Shown one piece after another: positions 16,963 to 25,676 of a DNA stretch of 57,905 bases (the stretch's first letter is position 1; the number at the start of each line of letters is the position of its first letter). The translations under genes were made by a program, and so were the position numbers. Origin of the DNA: Pseudomonadota bacterium (GTDB lineage Bacteria > Pseudomonadota > Alphaproteobacteria > Ferrovibrionales > Ferrovibrionaceae); contig JAEYTW010000741.1 in the NCBI GenBank assembly GCA_023433835.1, positions 1 to 57,905 of the forward strand, written 5' to 3'. The notes below the pieces were generated by a model, which saw nothing but the letters and a program-made list of their open reading frames with translations, made no database searches and was not told the origin of the DNA.

Positions 16963-17696
16963 CGCTGCACGGCAGGCAGGTGCTGAAAATCGGCATACCG
17001 GTCGGCGACGCTGGCCATATAGGGAATCGCTCGCGAGGGGTCGGACGAGTGATATCGACCGACCGCCTTTTGCCACGACCCAGTTTCGCGCGCCAGCTGG
17101 CGCAGAAATGCCCCGGCATAATCGGCATTCCAGGCCGGATCGAACAGTTCGACCAGGCTTGGCAGCGATTGCCGATGCCAGGGGATGCTGATCTGCATGC
17201 AGCCACCATCGATCGACCTGGCCCCAGAAGCGGCTGCAGCGTGAACCCGTTTCGCGGCGCTGAGGAGATCAACGGGGAATTCGGCTCGGCCGTCAATATT
17301 TAGAGCATAGGGATGACCTGCCTCGACGCCGGCGATCGCTAATAGGAGGCCGGCCGGAATCCCGTGCTTCAGCTCGGCGGCATTCACCGCCTTCCGACAT
17401 GAAGCCGAGATGGCTGTCCGCTCGATCATTGTGCCAGTCGCGCGCCTGGCGCTCGTCCGCGTCGGCGCCGGGGGTGATGGGGATGGCCGTTCGGCCCGAC
17501 GCCTGGCGTGCTGATCTTCGAGCCTGGGGGCGGTAGCGGTATCCACAAACCCCGGCTCGCCAAAGATCGTCCTCGATGAGCGTGAATCTGCTCTCACAGG
17601 TCCTATAGCCATTGCAATGGGGGTCATAAGACCGATAACAGCGCCGAAGCGCCATAGCAGATCCCAGATCCCCCATTGAGACTTCGTCAACGCCAT
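16959..17696 (-). CDS. virB1: VirB1-like lytic transglycosylase
   Basis: 245 residues: an N-terminal membrane/signal segment (about 15-36), a disordered linker, then a lysozyme-like SLT domain (about 98-240). The putative catalytic Glu is E125 in AIAGVEAGHPY, with GCMQIS at 165-170 and AVGRYHS at 211-217, the usual second and third SLT motifs. It opens peptidoglycan for the secretion apparatus or pilus. It is read leftward, convergent with the VirB6 operon, and is presumably expressed from the 17.7-18.0 kb region that also drives mobC. It could also serve the thin-pilus system, which lacks its own transglycosylase here. Confidence 0.82.
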   Translation of the reverse strand: MALTKSQWGIWDLLWRFGAVIGLMTPIAMAIGPVRADSRSSRTIFGEPGFVDTATAPRLEDQHARRRAERPSPSPPAPTRTSARRATGTMIERTAISASCRKAVNAAELKHGIPAGLLLAIAGVEAGHPYALNIDGRAEFPVDLLSAAKRVHAAAASGARSIDGGCMQISIPWHRQSLPSLVELFDPAWNADYAGAFLRQLARETGSWQKAVGRYHSSDPSRAIPYMASVADRYADFQHLPAVQR

Positions 17697-18029
17697 ATGC
17701 CCGTCTACCTACCCCGTGAGGCCCCTTGTCTACGATGCCACGGCCCCCGTCTACCGTCGATGTCGCTCATATTTGGACATTTCTACCGCGAAACCCCACC
17801 CCGAACGCAACTTTTCACCGATGCATCTAATCCAACCCATTGATGCTGCTACATAACCTAATCACTAGATGGAGGCAGGATACGCGATTTGTAATTACAA
17901 ATCGCCACATTGCCGGTGACAGGATAGCAACAAGTTGTAGACTATAGTTCAGCACCATGGATCGACCCGCATTGAGGCGCTGATAGAGAACCGCCACGAC
18001 GCCTAGGGGTAGCCGGTTCAAGAATAGGG
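17697..18029. other. Probable oriT / divergent promoter region
   Basis: 333 bp without a gene between virB1 (leftward) and the mobC-relaxase pair (rightward). It is AT-richer than its flanks between about 17775 and 17960, holds the long palindrome at 17884-17905, and has runs such as GAATAGGGGTGGGG just before the mobC start. Position directly upstream of the accessory and relaxase genes is where oriT usually lies. No nick-site consensus was recognised. Confidence 0.45.
17884..17905. promoter_or_regulatory. 22-bp operator palindrome, core TGTAATTACA (site 3)
   Basis: Perfect 22-bp palindrome centred between 17894 and 17895. Half-site is GCGATTTGTAA and the core is TTGTAATTACAA. It lies 188 bp upstream of virB1 and 125 bp upstream of mobC, and is the longest of the four sites that share this core. 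Confidence 0.7.
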
Positions 18030-18419
18030 GTGGGGACGGTGCCGGCGGCACGAAGAGCACAAATCTTTCAGATGAGGGTGACGCCGGCGGAGCGGGTCGC
18101 TTTCAAAGCCCAAGCTCGGGCCGAAGGCCTAGCCACCTCGGCCTGGATCCGGTCGCTCGCGGTCGCGCGGTGCAACGGCCTGACCGCGCTGTCGAAGGAC
18201 GAAAAATCTGCGCTCAACAGCGCCACAACAGAGCTGAACAAGGCTGGCGTTAATCTGAATGCCCTGCTTCACGAGGCGCGGCTCGCGGCGATCGACGGCA
18301 AGGCATTGCCTTGGCAGATGCGCGAGCAATACGAGAAGGTCCTCGTCGAGCTTCGTGATGCCGTCGCTGGCGTGCGGGCCACCGTTGGCACCATTTCGAA
18401 GCGTCGCCGAAATGGCTGA
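18030..18419 (+). CDS. MobC/NikA-like relaxosome accessory protein
   Basis: 129 residues. Residues about 12-50 (QMRVTPAERVAFKAQARAEG, then SAWIRSLAVA) are a ribbon-helix-helix segment, and the C-terminal half (GVNLNALLHEARL, EKVLVELRDAVAGVRA) is the MobC-like helical domain. Such proteins bind near nic and recruit the relaxase. The longest frame uses GTG 18030; ATG 18072 (MRVTPAER) is an alternative start. Its stop overlaps the relaxase ATG by 8 bp, the usual mobC-relaxase coupling. Confidence 0.78.
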   Translation: MGTVPAARRAQIFQMRVTPAERVAFKAQARAEGLATSAWIRSLAVARCNGLTALSKDEKSALNSATTELNKAGVNLNALLHEARLAAIDGKALPWQMREQYEKVLVELRDAVAGVRATVGTISKRRRNG

Positions 18420-20076
18420 CGGCGACGCCCAAGATCGTGACGAAGAACGGTCGCGGCGGCGCCTACGCCGCAACCGGGATGACGAACGCGCCCTGACCGC
18501 GCTCGTGAGACGTTCCCGCATAATTATTGGCCGGTCATCATCTGATCATGGCCTTCGGCCAGGCGGGTACGCTCGCGGCGGCAATAGGCCGATATCCTCT
18601 CCAGCCCAGCAGTCGTCAAGCTCAAGGCCAGGGGGAAGCCGGGAAACTGTCGTCAAGGCCCTGAGCTGGACGAAATCTCGCCGCGGCGCGCGGCAGCTGC
18701 TGCGTTATCTCGCCCGCGAGCGCGACAGCGACCGCGAAGCGGGGACGAGGCCTGTAATGCTTCGCGATGCCCTTGGGCGCTCATTCTCGTGCAGCCGGGC
18801 TTTGTCCCTTGTCGATCAGGAATATCAGCTCCTGGATGACAAGGACAATATCGCGAAGCGGCATCGGGATAAATCGCCGGCAGAGCTGCGAGCGCTACCG
18901 GAAAAGGACCGGCTCGCGCGTCGGCAGGCGGCACACCTGGCAGTTTCCATCAAAGCGACCAGTCCCGAGGATTTTGGGCGGTTGGAAATTGCCGTGGGTG
19001 AGTGCGTCGCCTCGGAATTCGCTTCGACAGAAGGCCGCTTCGCCGGTTTTCCCGTTTTCTGGGCCTTGCACGACGACCACGGTGCGCGACCTCACGCGCA
19101 TCTGGTGGTCGGCACGTCGCAACTGCCTGGCTTCGCGAACGGTGGTCGGGCTCGGTCTCTTCGGCTTGGGCCGGATGACCTCGAATTTCTGCGTCAGGAA
19201 ATTACGACACGTCTCGTCTCTATGGGCGTCGACGTCATCGCGACCCGGAAGTGCGACAGACCTGAATGGCGGCGCGATTTAATCGACGGCCGCGTGGCGG
19301 AACTCGAATCTTCCGAGCGGGTAAAAAAGGGCAGGCAGCGTGATTCCGCGGGGGTGGTCGCGCCCGGTCTGGACCGATTGATCGTTAAACGCGCGCCGAA
19401 ATATGCAGCGAAATATGCCGACGAGATGTTGCTCCGCGAATATCGAACGCGGGTCGATGGCCCAGATATTGGCAACCCAAAAAAGCAAACTGTGGCGCCC
19501 AGTAATCCGCCCAACAGACTTCTTGGCGGCGATGATCTGGTGCGCGCTTTATACGGCGATGAGGCACCTGCCGCGCGAGCACGAATTGTCGAGCTGGCGT
19601 CCGAAGCCGACGACGAGCTAGCGCTCTGGTTGATGAGAAATCGGCCGAAGGTCTTTGGCCGGCCGGTTGGGGACCCCGCCGAAATTGTGCCGGAGCGTGC
19701 CGGCCGGCGACCGCGTCGCCTGGTCTGGTCGGAGACAATGACCGAAACCGACGATGCGGTGATCCTGAGCCCGGCCGACCGGGACCGGATCACCGCCCAG
19801 GTACGTCGCATCGGCCTCGATCGGCGCCGCGAGGCACTGGTCGACCGGACGGCCGTTGAACTTGAACGGGTAGCAACCCGGGTGGCAAACGAAGCCGACG
19901 ACGAATACGTCGAGCTGGCGGGCGGCGTCCGGTCCGTCAAACAGCGATTCTTGGAATCTGCGATGCAGGGGCAGCGCGCTGCTCCAGTCGCCGGCCTGCC
20001 CGCGGCCGGCGGAAATCAGCGCATCGTCGATAACCCGCGCGAGAGAGACGCGGGGCAGCGGGATCGAGAGCGGTAA
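18412..20076 (+). CDS. VirD2-like (MOBP-type) relaxase
   Basis: 554 residues. After a basic disordered N-terminus, the relaxase fold begins near residue 79 (VVKALSWTKSRRGARQLLRY). The metal-binding histidine motif is H220...HAH (H228, H230) in the segment ALHDDHGARPHAHLVV, as in VirD2/TraI-P relaxases. The Tyr nucleophile is probably in LLRYL (Y99), but this is not certain. The C-terminal 250 residues are charged and probably bind T4SS or DNA. ATG 18412 is chosen because it overlaps mobC; the open frame runs further upstream inside mobC. This is a second relaxase besides the MobA/MobL protein. Confidence 0.82.
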   Translation: MADGDAQDRDEERSRRRLRRNRDDERALTALVRRSRIIIGRSSSDHGLRPGGYARGGNRPISSPAQQSSSSRPGGSRETVVKALSWTKSRRGARQLLRYLARERDSDREAGTRPVMLRDALGRSFSCSRALSLVDQEYQLLDDKDNIAKRHRDKSPAELRALPEKDRLARRQAAHLAVSIKATSPEDFGRLEIAVGECVASEFASTEGRFAGFPVFWALHDDHGARPHAHLVVGTSQLPGFANGGRARSLRLGPDDLEFLRQEITTRLVSMGVDVIATRKCDRPEWRRDLIDGRVAELESSERVKKGRQRDSAGVVAPGLDRLIVKRAPKYAAKYADEMLLREYRTRVDGPDIGNPKKQTVAPSNPPNRLLGGDDLVRALYGDEAPAARARIVELASEADDELALWLMRNRPKVFGRPVGDPAEIVPERAGRRPRRLVWSETMTETDDAVILSPADRDRITAQVRRIGLDRRREALVDRTAVELERVATRVANEADDEYVELAGGVRSVKQRFLESAMQGQRAAPVAGLPAAGGNQRIVDNPRERDAGQRDRER

Positions 20077-20182
20077 TGACTAGAACAGTCAGCGTGCCGG
20101 CGGTGGTGGCCGCCGCGCATTTTTCAGACAGATAGCAACGCGGCGAGAAGCATGCCGCGGCCGTATTAGCGAGGGGGCTAGG

Positions 20183-20665
20183 ATGGTGCATCGAATTATC
20201 GTGGTCGGGTACCACCTCGATCAGGGGGTGGCGAGTACCGACGTGCTCGAGGTGTCGAGCCTCAAGCCGACCACGGTGCTCGAGGTGGTCAATAAGTATC
20301 GTCTGCCGCGGGAAGCGGACGGCGACTGGATGTGCGTTGCGGCAATGAACATCGCTGAAAATGTGAATGTGCTGTTCCGGCTCGGCCACAATCCCAACGC
20401 GCCACCCGCGACCTTGAACAAAGTTCTGACCGACCCGCGCTTAGCAGCCCACGGCCGCTGGGTGCTGGTCGGCTATCTGGAATCGACCCGGGAGGAAGAC
20501 ATCCAGGAGGGAACGGCCCGCAGGCCGGAGCTCGCGATCGACCAGGCGAACAAGAAAGCTCGGGAGCTGATGCGCTTCGGCGATTACGTCCCCCTCACGG
20601 TCATCTACGTCACCCGGAAATCGACAGTGCAGTTCAGCTTGGCGTCGATGTCAGACCGTCGTTGA
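20183..20665 (+). CDS. Unknown 160-residue protein
   Basis: Not recognised. Soluble, mixed alpha/beta; starts VHRIIVVGYHLDQGV and contains EADGDWMCVAAMNIAENVNV (about 45-64) and ENVNVLFRLGHNPNAPPAT. No signal peptide, membrane segment or catalytic motif. GAGGGGGC precedes the start at a good distance. It is separated from the relaxase by about 106 bp and is followed 17 bp downstream by a W-motif/OB-like protein, with which it is probably co-transcribed. Confidence 0.6.
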   Translation: MVHRIIVVGYHLDQGVASTDVLEVSSLKPTTVLEVVNKYRLPREADGDWMCVAAMNIAENVNVLFRLGHNPNAPPATLNKVLTDPRLAAHGRWVLVGYLESTREEDIQEGTARRPELAIDQANKKARELMRFGDYVPLTVIYVTRKSTVQFSLASMSDRR

Positions 20666-20682
20666 TCAGAGGAGAACACGAC

Positions 20683-21357
20683 ATGGGATTTGCGAAGCAG
20701 CCAAAGGGCCGGAATGGTGGTTCTGGGCGATCTGGTGGAGGGCGTGACGGCAGGACCGGTCAGGCTGCCCAGCCGAAGCCCTGGCAGGAACTCGGGTTGT
20801 TCGTGACCGAACAGGACGGAAAATGGTGGGTCACCGGCCAGACGAAGCCGGCGGCGCGCCAGCTGCGCGCCATGGGCGGCGAATGGGTGGCGAAGCGCGA
20901 GGCCTGGACCTTCAGCAGCGATCCGGCGAAGCTGCCGGTGCCGACGGCCGAGCAGATGGAGGCGGCCGCGCCTAAGGACCCCACCCCCGAACAGATGGCG
21001 GTGATGGGCGCGGCGCATGAAGTCGTGGGTATCCTTGCCAGTTACGAGGAGGATGAGCGTCCCTCAAGGTCGAAACCCGGTACGAGCTATGTCCTCGGCA
21101 TCGCGCGCCTGCGCGTCTACAAGCCGAATCCTAAGGGCGACGGCGAGCGCCCGCTCTACGACGACTATGAGGTCAGCGCGCTCGATGAGCCTGTCCGCCA
21201 GGCGCTGGCAGCGTTGCCGCGTGGTGCACTTGTGGCCGTACAGGGTGAAATCAACGCGCGTCGGGCATCCGGGAGCGACGACGGGGAGAAGCGCATCTTC
21301 TATTCCCTGCAGGCGACCGATCCCGCCGCGATCAGCGTCCGAGATCAGGCCGCTTGA
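20683..21357 (+). CDS. Possible OB-fold DNA-binding protein with DUF5710-like motif
   Basis: 224 residues from ATG 20683, which has AGAGGAG upstream; the frame extends further 5' without a better site. After a Gly-rich tail, residues about 30-70 read WWVTGQTKP...LRAMGGEWVAKREAWTF, the G-x-x-[WF]-x(5)-W pattern of DUF5710-like modules. The C-terminal half (SYVLGIARLRVY, VSALDEPVRQAL, GALVAVQGEINARR) looks like an OB fold as in single-strand binding proteins. Both assignments are pattern-based. The same W motif recurs three times in the giant protein at the right end of the window. Confidence 0.55.
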   Translation: MGFAKQPKGRNGGSGRSGGGRDGRTGQAAQPKPWQELGLFVTEQDGKWWVTGQTKPAARQLRAMGGEWVAKREAWTFSSDPAKLPVPTAEQMEAAAPKDPTPEQMAVMGAAHEVVGILASYEEDERPSRSKPGTSYVLGIARLRVYKPNPKGDGERPLYDDYEVSALDEPVRQALAALPRGALVAVQGEINARRASGSDDGEKRIFYSLQATDPAAISVRDQAA

Positions 21358-21385
21358 TCACGGCCGGCAGGTAGAGGAAGCACCG

Positions 21386-22288
21386 ATGCGCCATGCGTCA
21401 GCTCGAACCGCCCCTCGGTTGGCGGCATTGGCCCTGTGCGCGTCGGTGTTCTTCGCTGGACCTGGCACTTCCAGCGCGCAATCACAGCCTGCAGCCGACG
21501 GCCAGGCACCAGCGCTACCGTCGCCCCAAGCCTCAGGGGCAACCGTCCCGTCGCCAAGGCCTCCCCCGGCAAGGCCGGCCGGGCAGGCCATCGACGAACG
21601 CTACCGGGGCTGCGTGGCGACGATCGCGCGCGATCCAGACGCCGCTGTGAGGGCTGGCCAAGCCTGGGTTACGGAGACCGCGACGCTTGGCCTCGATCGC
21701 GCCCCCCTGCTGGCCCGGGCGTGCATTGCCCGTGCGCGGGCCGCCAAACAGGAGTGGGCGCCGGCGGCCTCCGGCTACGACGAGATCTCCATCGCGGCAG
21801 CACCGACCGAGCCATCGCTCGCCGCCGGCGCCGCGCGCGCGGCGGGCAGGCTTTGGTTGCTCGCGGGCGACCCGACCAGGTCGGCGCGTGCTTTCGCCCT
21901 GGCCACACGCCTGGCAGCCCAGGATGTCGATATCCACGTCGACCGGGGCCTCGCCATGTTGGCCGCTGGCAATTACATCGGCGCGGTCGATGCCCTGAAC
22001 CAGGCAGCGTCGATGATCGAGCCCGGCGACCTGGCTGCCTACGACGTGCGGCTCGGCCGCGCGATGGTCTATCGGCGTATCGGTGATGCCGGTACGGCGC
22101 TGACCGAAGCAGAAGGTGCGCTGTCTGTCCGGCCGAACGATCCGCCGGCCCTCCTCGAGCGGGGGCGGATTAGGGCCCTGGCAGGGGATCGGGCAGGGGC
22201 GCGCGCGGACTGGCAATTGGTGGTGCTGCTGGCGCCGGCTACCGCGGCTGGCGTCGATGCTCAGCGCCTGCTCGCTGGCCAGCCATAG
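21386..22288 (+). CDS. Exported TPR-repeat protein
   Basis: 300 residues from ATG 21386 (GAGGAAG upstream). A signal peptide (LAALALCASVFFAGPGTSSA) and a Pro/Ala-rich linker are followed by TPR-like helical pairs from about residue 75 to the end: AGQAWVTETATLGLDRAPLL, then AAGRLWLLAGDPTRSARAF, then RGLAMLAAGNYIGAVDALNQ, then RRIGDAGTALTEAEGAL. TPR proteins act as protein-binding scaffolds, here in the periplasm. It lies 3 bp before the histidine kinase gene, so it may be the partner that presents a signal to the kinase. Confidence 0.75.
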   Translation: MRHASARTAPRLAALALCASVFFAGPGTSSAQSQPAADGQAPALPSPQASGATVPSPRPPPARPAGQAIDERYRGCVATIARDPDAAVRAGQAWVTETATLGLDRAPLLARACIARARAAKQEWAPAASGYDEISIAAAPTEPSLAAGAARAAGRLWLLAGDPTRSARAFALATRLAAQDVDIHVDRGLAMLAAGNYIGAVDALNQAASMIEPGDLAAYDVRLGRAMVYRRIGDAGTALTEAEGALSVRPNDPPALLERGRIRALAGDRAGARADWQLVVLLAPATAAGVDAQRLLAGQP

Positions 22289-22291
22289 TCA

Positions 22292-25228
22292 ATGCGCCCT
22301 GGGCGGCGCATGGCGCGGGCCGGCCGGCTTGTCCGATGGGTGCCGCTTGGCGCCTTGGCTCTGGTGCTCATCGCCGAGGCGGCCAGCCTGCAGAGGAGCC
22401 GGTCGGAGGGGCAGGCGACCGTTCGGCGAACGACCGCGCTCATCGCGGCCCGCGTTCTTGGGACCCAATCCGAGCTGATTGCGCTGACCGGCCGCGCCAG
22501 CGACCTCGTGCGCCGCCGCCCATCCGAGGCCAGTTTGATCGAGGGCTTGGCCACGAGGCGTGCCGCGGTGCCGGCCGCCGCTGCGATTGGCATCTACGAC
22601 AAGTCCGGCAGCCTGAAGGTGCAATCGCTCGCTGCAGCAGGACCTCGCCAGCTGCCGGCGAATCTTCTAGCCGATCCTTTCGGCCGGGCGATGATGGCCC
22701 AGGCCGGCGAGGACGCCATTTTCGGTCCGCCTTTGCAGACCACGGGCGGCGCTGTCCACTACCTTCCATTCGGCCGCCCGATCCCGGGCCCTGATGGAAT
22801 TGACGGCTACGTTCTCGGATTGGCGGAAACATCGTCGCTCCTGCCGACCGTGGACGAGACGATGATCACCTCTGTTACGGCGCGGGCCGCCGGTGCGCGG
22901 AGTGATGCTGTGCTTCTGGCCCTGGGCGGCAACAGCGCGGCGTGGAACCCTGTGACCCCGTTCATAGGCCAGGTTGTGCCGCGGCCGGATCTCGTCGCCA
23001 GCTGGGCCGAGAGTGCTGGCGTAGGGGTTCTGGCGGAACTGTTCGGCCCGCTGGTCGCCGTCGACCATGCTGGGGCGATGACGATTGCAACGGCGATCGG
23101 GTTTCGAGACTGGGGATCCGGCTGGGTGCAGGAGGCAGTGCTGCTGGTCAGCGCGGCCTCGCTTATCGCGTGGATGCTGATGCGCCAGGCCGGCCGGCTT
23201 GCCCGCACGGCACGGCGGGCCGAGCGCCGCGGCGCCGAGCTGCAGGCACTGGTCGACGCACTACCGGCGGCCGTCGTCTATCGCGATGGTGACGGCAGGA
23301 TCGTCTTTGCAAACCACGAATTCCTGACCGCACTTGGTGCCGTGCGGCCTGGTGCGGCAGATCCTGCAGGGATCACGGGCTTGACGTTCGACGATATGGC
23401 GCAGGATCTGCATCTGAAGCCGGCGGACCGCAGGCTGGTCGACGAGAGCGACGCGGCGATTGCAAAGGCGCGATCGGCTCTTGGCCCCAGGGAAGGCCGC
23501 CGGCTCGAGCACGGTGCGCCGCATCCGGTGCCGTGGTTTCCTGCCGGCTTGCTGATGCGCCATGTAACGGCCCTCGTACCTGCGATTGATCCGAGCCGCG
23601 GTCCCCATGACCTCATAGATCTCTACCTGGACGAAACGACGCTGACGCGATCGCGGCAGCAGATGCGGGCACACCGCGATACGCTCCTCACTGTCATCGA
23701 CGCCATGCCGGCCGTCGTCGTGGCGATCGACGATCTTGGCCGTGTCGTTCTCGCCAACAGGCGCTTGGCGGACCTGGTAGGGCGGGCGGTGCATGAAGTC
23801 GCGGGTCGCAGCCTGCCTGAGTTGGCGGCGGCCGCGGCTGACCCGGCCGCGGCCGCGCTCTTTCCCGCCGACGGTTCGATGCGGCCGATGGTGACGTCCA
23901 GACGGGCGATCGCCGGCCGTACTGTCGAGACCAGCTGGATGTTGCAGGTCTTTCCATTGGACACAGGATTGGCGCGCTGGATGCCGGCTGATGATTCCGC
24001 GATCATCCTCGCTGGCCCGTCTCGTTTGCTCGTGGCGGTTGACGTAAGTGACCTGGCATCCGCGCAGCAGCGCCTGAAGGTGTCCGAACAGCGATACCGC
24101 GACGTCGTCGATCACATCGGTGAAGCCGTCCTGACGGTCGAGCCGGGAGACCTGGTCGTGAGCATGGGGAATGCCCCGGCCTTCGAGATGTTCGGCGGAC
24201 CCGACGAGATCGTCGGCACCAATCTGCTCGAGGTGCTGGGCACGCCCCAGGGCCTGGCCTATCTGGCCCAGTCATGGAAGCCTGGCGAGGCTGTGGCGGG
24301 CCGAGCGGTCGCCGGCGTGCCGCCGCGTCCGCTGACCGTGACGGCGCTCGTCCATGGGGACGGCACGCAGGCCACGGTCGTCCTTCGCGACCTGTCGGCC
24401 GACCTGGCGCTGGAATCTGAGCGCCGAGCCGTCAGGCAGCGCCTAGAGGCTGAAGTGGCCGCGGCGACGCTGCAGGCCCGGGCGGCGAATGAACAGCTTC
24501 AGCAATTGCTCGAGGGCGAGCGTCTGATTACGCGAAAGGCCACTGATTTCCTCGCGATTGTGGCCCATGAGCTGAAGAACCCGCTGGCGAGCATCGCGAT
24601 GATCGGCAGGACCCTCGAACGGCATGGGGACCGGTTGACGCCGGCGGACATTCGGAGCCGCGGCGAAAATCTGCTGGCGATGGTGGTAAGGCTCGAGCGT
24701 CTGATGGCAACGACGGCAATGGGCCTGCAGGCGGAAGCGCAGAGCATCACCGCGAAGGCAGTCGCCGTCGAGCTCGACGAGTTGCTCGACGAATGCCGGC
24801 AGGAGCAGCTCCTGATCTCGCCCGGCCGGCGAATTCTCATCGGCGGCGAACCTGGGCTATGCGTCGTCAGCGATCGCGACTTGCTCCGGCATATCGTGGC
24901 CAATCTGCTGTCAAACGCGATCAAGTACAGCCAGGACGACATCGACCTGGTCACCGTCGACAACGGCTCGCATATCGGGGTCCTCGTCGTTGACCGCGGT
25001 ATCGGCCTAGACGAGGCCGAGACCGGCCGCATCTGGGAGCGGCACTGGCGATCGGAGAAGGCGAAGGCGGCCGGGATCTCCGGCCTTGGCGTCGGCTTGG
25101 CACTGGTTGCCGAATTTGCGCGCTTGATCGGCGCGTCGATCGAGGTTGCCAGCAAGGCGGGCGAGGGGACCACGATGACAATCTGGCTGCAGGCGAAAGC
25201 AGGTAAGGAAGATCACCATGAACGATAG
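22292..25228 (+). CDS. Membrane-bound PAS-domain sensor histidine kinase
   Basis: 978 residues. Membrane segment 1 is at about 14-32, an extracytoplasmic sensor region at about 35-280, and membrane segment 2 at about 283-303 (AVLLVSAASLIAWMLM). PAS-like domains follow from about 325, 465 and 600 (for example ALVDALPAAVVYRDGDGRIV and VIDAMPAVVVAIDDLGRVVL). The phosphoacceptor helix is FLAIVAHELKNPLAS (His at about 754), the N box NLLSNAIKYS at about 870, and the G box GLGVGLALV at about 930. It autophosphorylates and presumably passes phosphate to the receiver encoded next, whose start lies inside its 3' end (11-bp overlap). Confidence 0.9.
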   Translation: MRPGRRMARAGRLVRWVPLGALALVLIAEAASLQRSRSEGQATVRRTTALIAARVLGTQSELIALTGRASDLVRRRPSEASLIEGLATRRAAVPAAAAIGIYDKSGSLKVQSLAAAGPRQLPANLLADPFGRAMMAQAGEDAIFGPPLQTTGGAVHYLPFGRPIPGPDGIDGYVLGLAETSSLLPTVDETMITSVTARAAGARSDAVLLALGGNSAAWNPVTPFIGQVVPRPDLVASWAESAGVGVLAELFGPLVAVDHAGAMTIATAIGFRDWGSGWVQEAVLLVSAASLIAWMLMRQAGRLARTARRAERRGAELQALVDALPAAVVYRDGDGRIVFANHEFLTALGAVRPGAADPAGITGLTFDDMAQDLHLKPADRRLVDESDAAIAKARSALGPREGRRLEHGAPHPVPWFPAGLLMRHVTALVPAIDPSRGPHDLIDLYLDETTLTRSRQQMRAHRDTLLTVIDAMPAVVVAIDDLGRVVLANRRLADLVGRAVHEVAGRSLPELAAAAADPAAAALFPADGSMRPMVTSRRAIAGRTVETSWMLQVFPLDTGLARWMPADDSAIILAGPSRLLVAVDVSDLASAQQRLKVSEQRYRDVVDHIGEAVLTVEPGDLVVSMGNAPAFEMFGGPDEIVGTNLLEVLGTPQGLAYLAQSWKPGEAVAGRAVAGVPPRPLTVTALVHGDGTQATVVLRDLSADLALESERRAVRQRLEAEVAAATLQARAANEQLQQLLEGERLITRKATDFLAIVAHELKNPLASIAMIGRTLERHGDRLTPADIRSRGENLLAMVVRLERLMATTAMGLQAEAQSITAKAVAVELDELLDECRQEQLLISPGRRILIGGEPGLCVVSDRDLLRHIVANLLSNAIKYSQDDIDLVTVDNGSHIGVLVVDRGIGLDEAETGRIWERHWRSEKAKAAGISGLGVGLALVAEFARLIGASIEVASKAGEGTTMTIWLQAKAGKEDHHER

Positions 25229-25667
25229 CTTGAAGATCTTGCTGGTCGAGGACGAGGACGTGCTCCGCGAAGAGCTTGCGCTCAACCTGCGACTGGAAGG
25301 CTTTGAAGTCCTGCAGGCGTCGTCGGCCGACGAGGGCTTGCGCATGGCGAAGGCGCACGAGCCGGCCGCGGTGGTCACGGACATCCGCATGCCTCGCAAG
25401 CCCGGAGATGCCGAAGATGGGCCGGTCGGAGGCTACGAGCTGATTCAGCACCTTCGGATGGCTGTCGGACCGTTGGGCATGTTGATGCCCGTCATCGTCC
25501 TGTCGGCATACGGCGACACGTCCGACCGCATCAGCGCGCTCGAGCACGGTGCGGACGGCCATGTGACGAAGGCCAGCGGCGCTGAGATCGAACTGGTCAC
25601 CGCCTACGTCAGGGCCACGCTGGCCAGGTTCTCTGAGATCCGCGCCGCGCTCGCGAGCGCCGGCTAA
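25218..25667 (+). CDS. Single-domain response regulator (receiver only)
   Basis: 149 residues forming one receiver domain: acidic pocket E11/D12 (LLVEDEDV), phosphorylation site D55 in VVTDIRMP, and LSAYGD with Ser 96. The switch lysine is K118. Relative to standard receivers there is an insertion of about 10 residues after IRMP (RKPGDAEDGPVGG). There is no DNA-binding or enzymatic output domain, so the signal must go to a partner protein or a phosphorelay. It overlaps the histidine kinase gene by 11 bp. Confidence 0.88.
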   Translation: MNDSLKILLVEDEDVLREELALNLRLEGFEVLQASSADEGLRMAKAHEPAAVVTDIRMPRKPGDAEDGPVGGYELIQHLRMAVGPLGMLMPVIVLSAYGDTSDRISALEHGADGHVTKASGAEIELVTAYVRATLARFSEIRAALASAG

Positions 25668-25676
25668 AGGGGGCGG

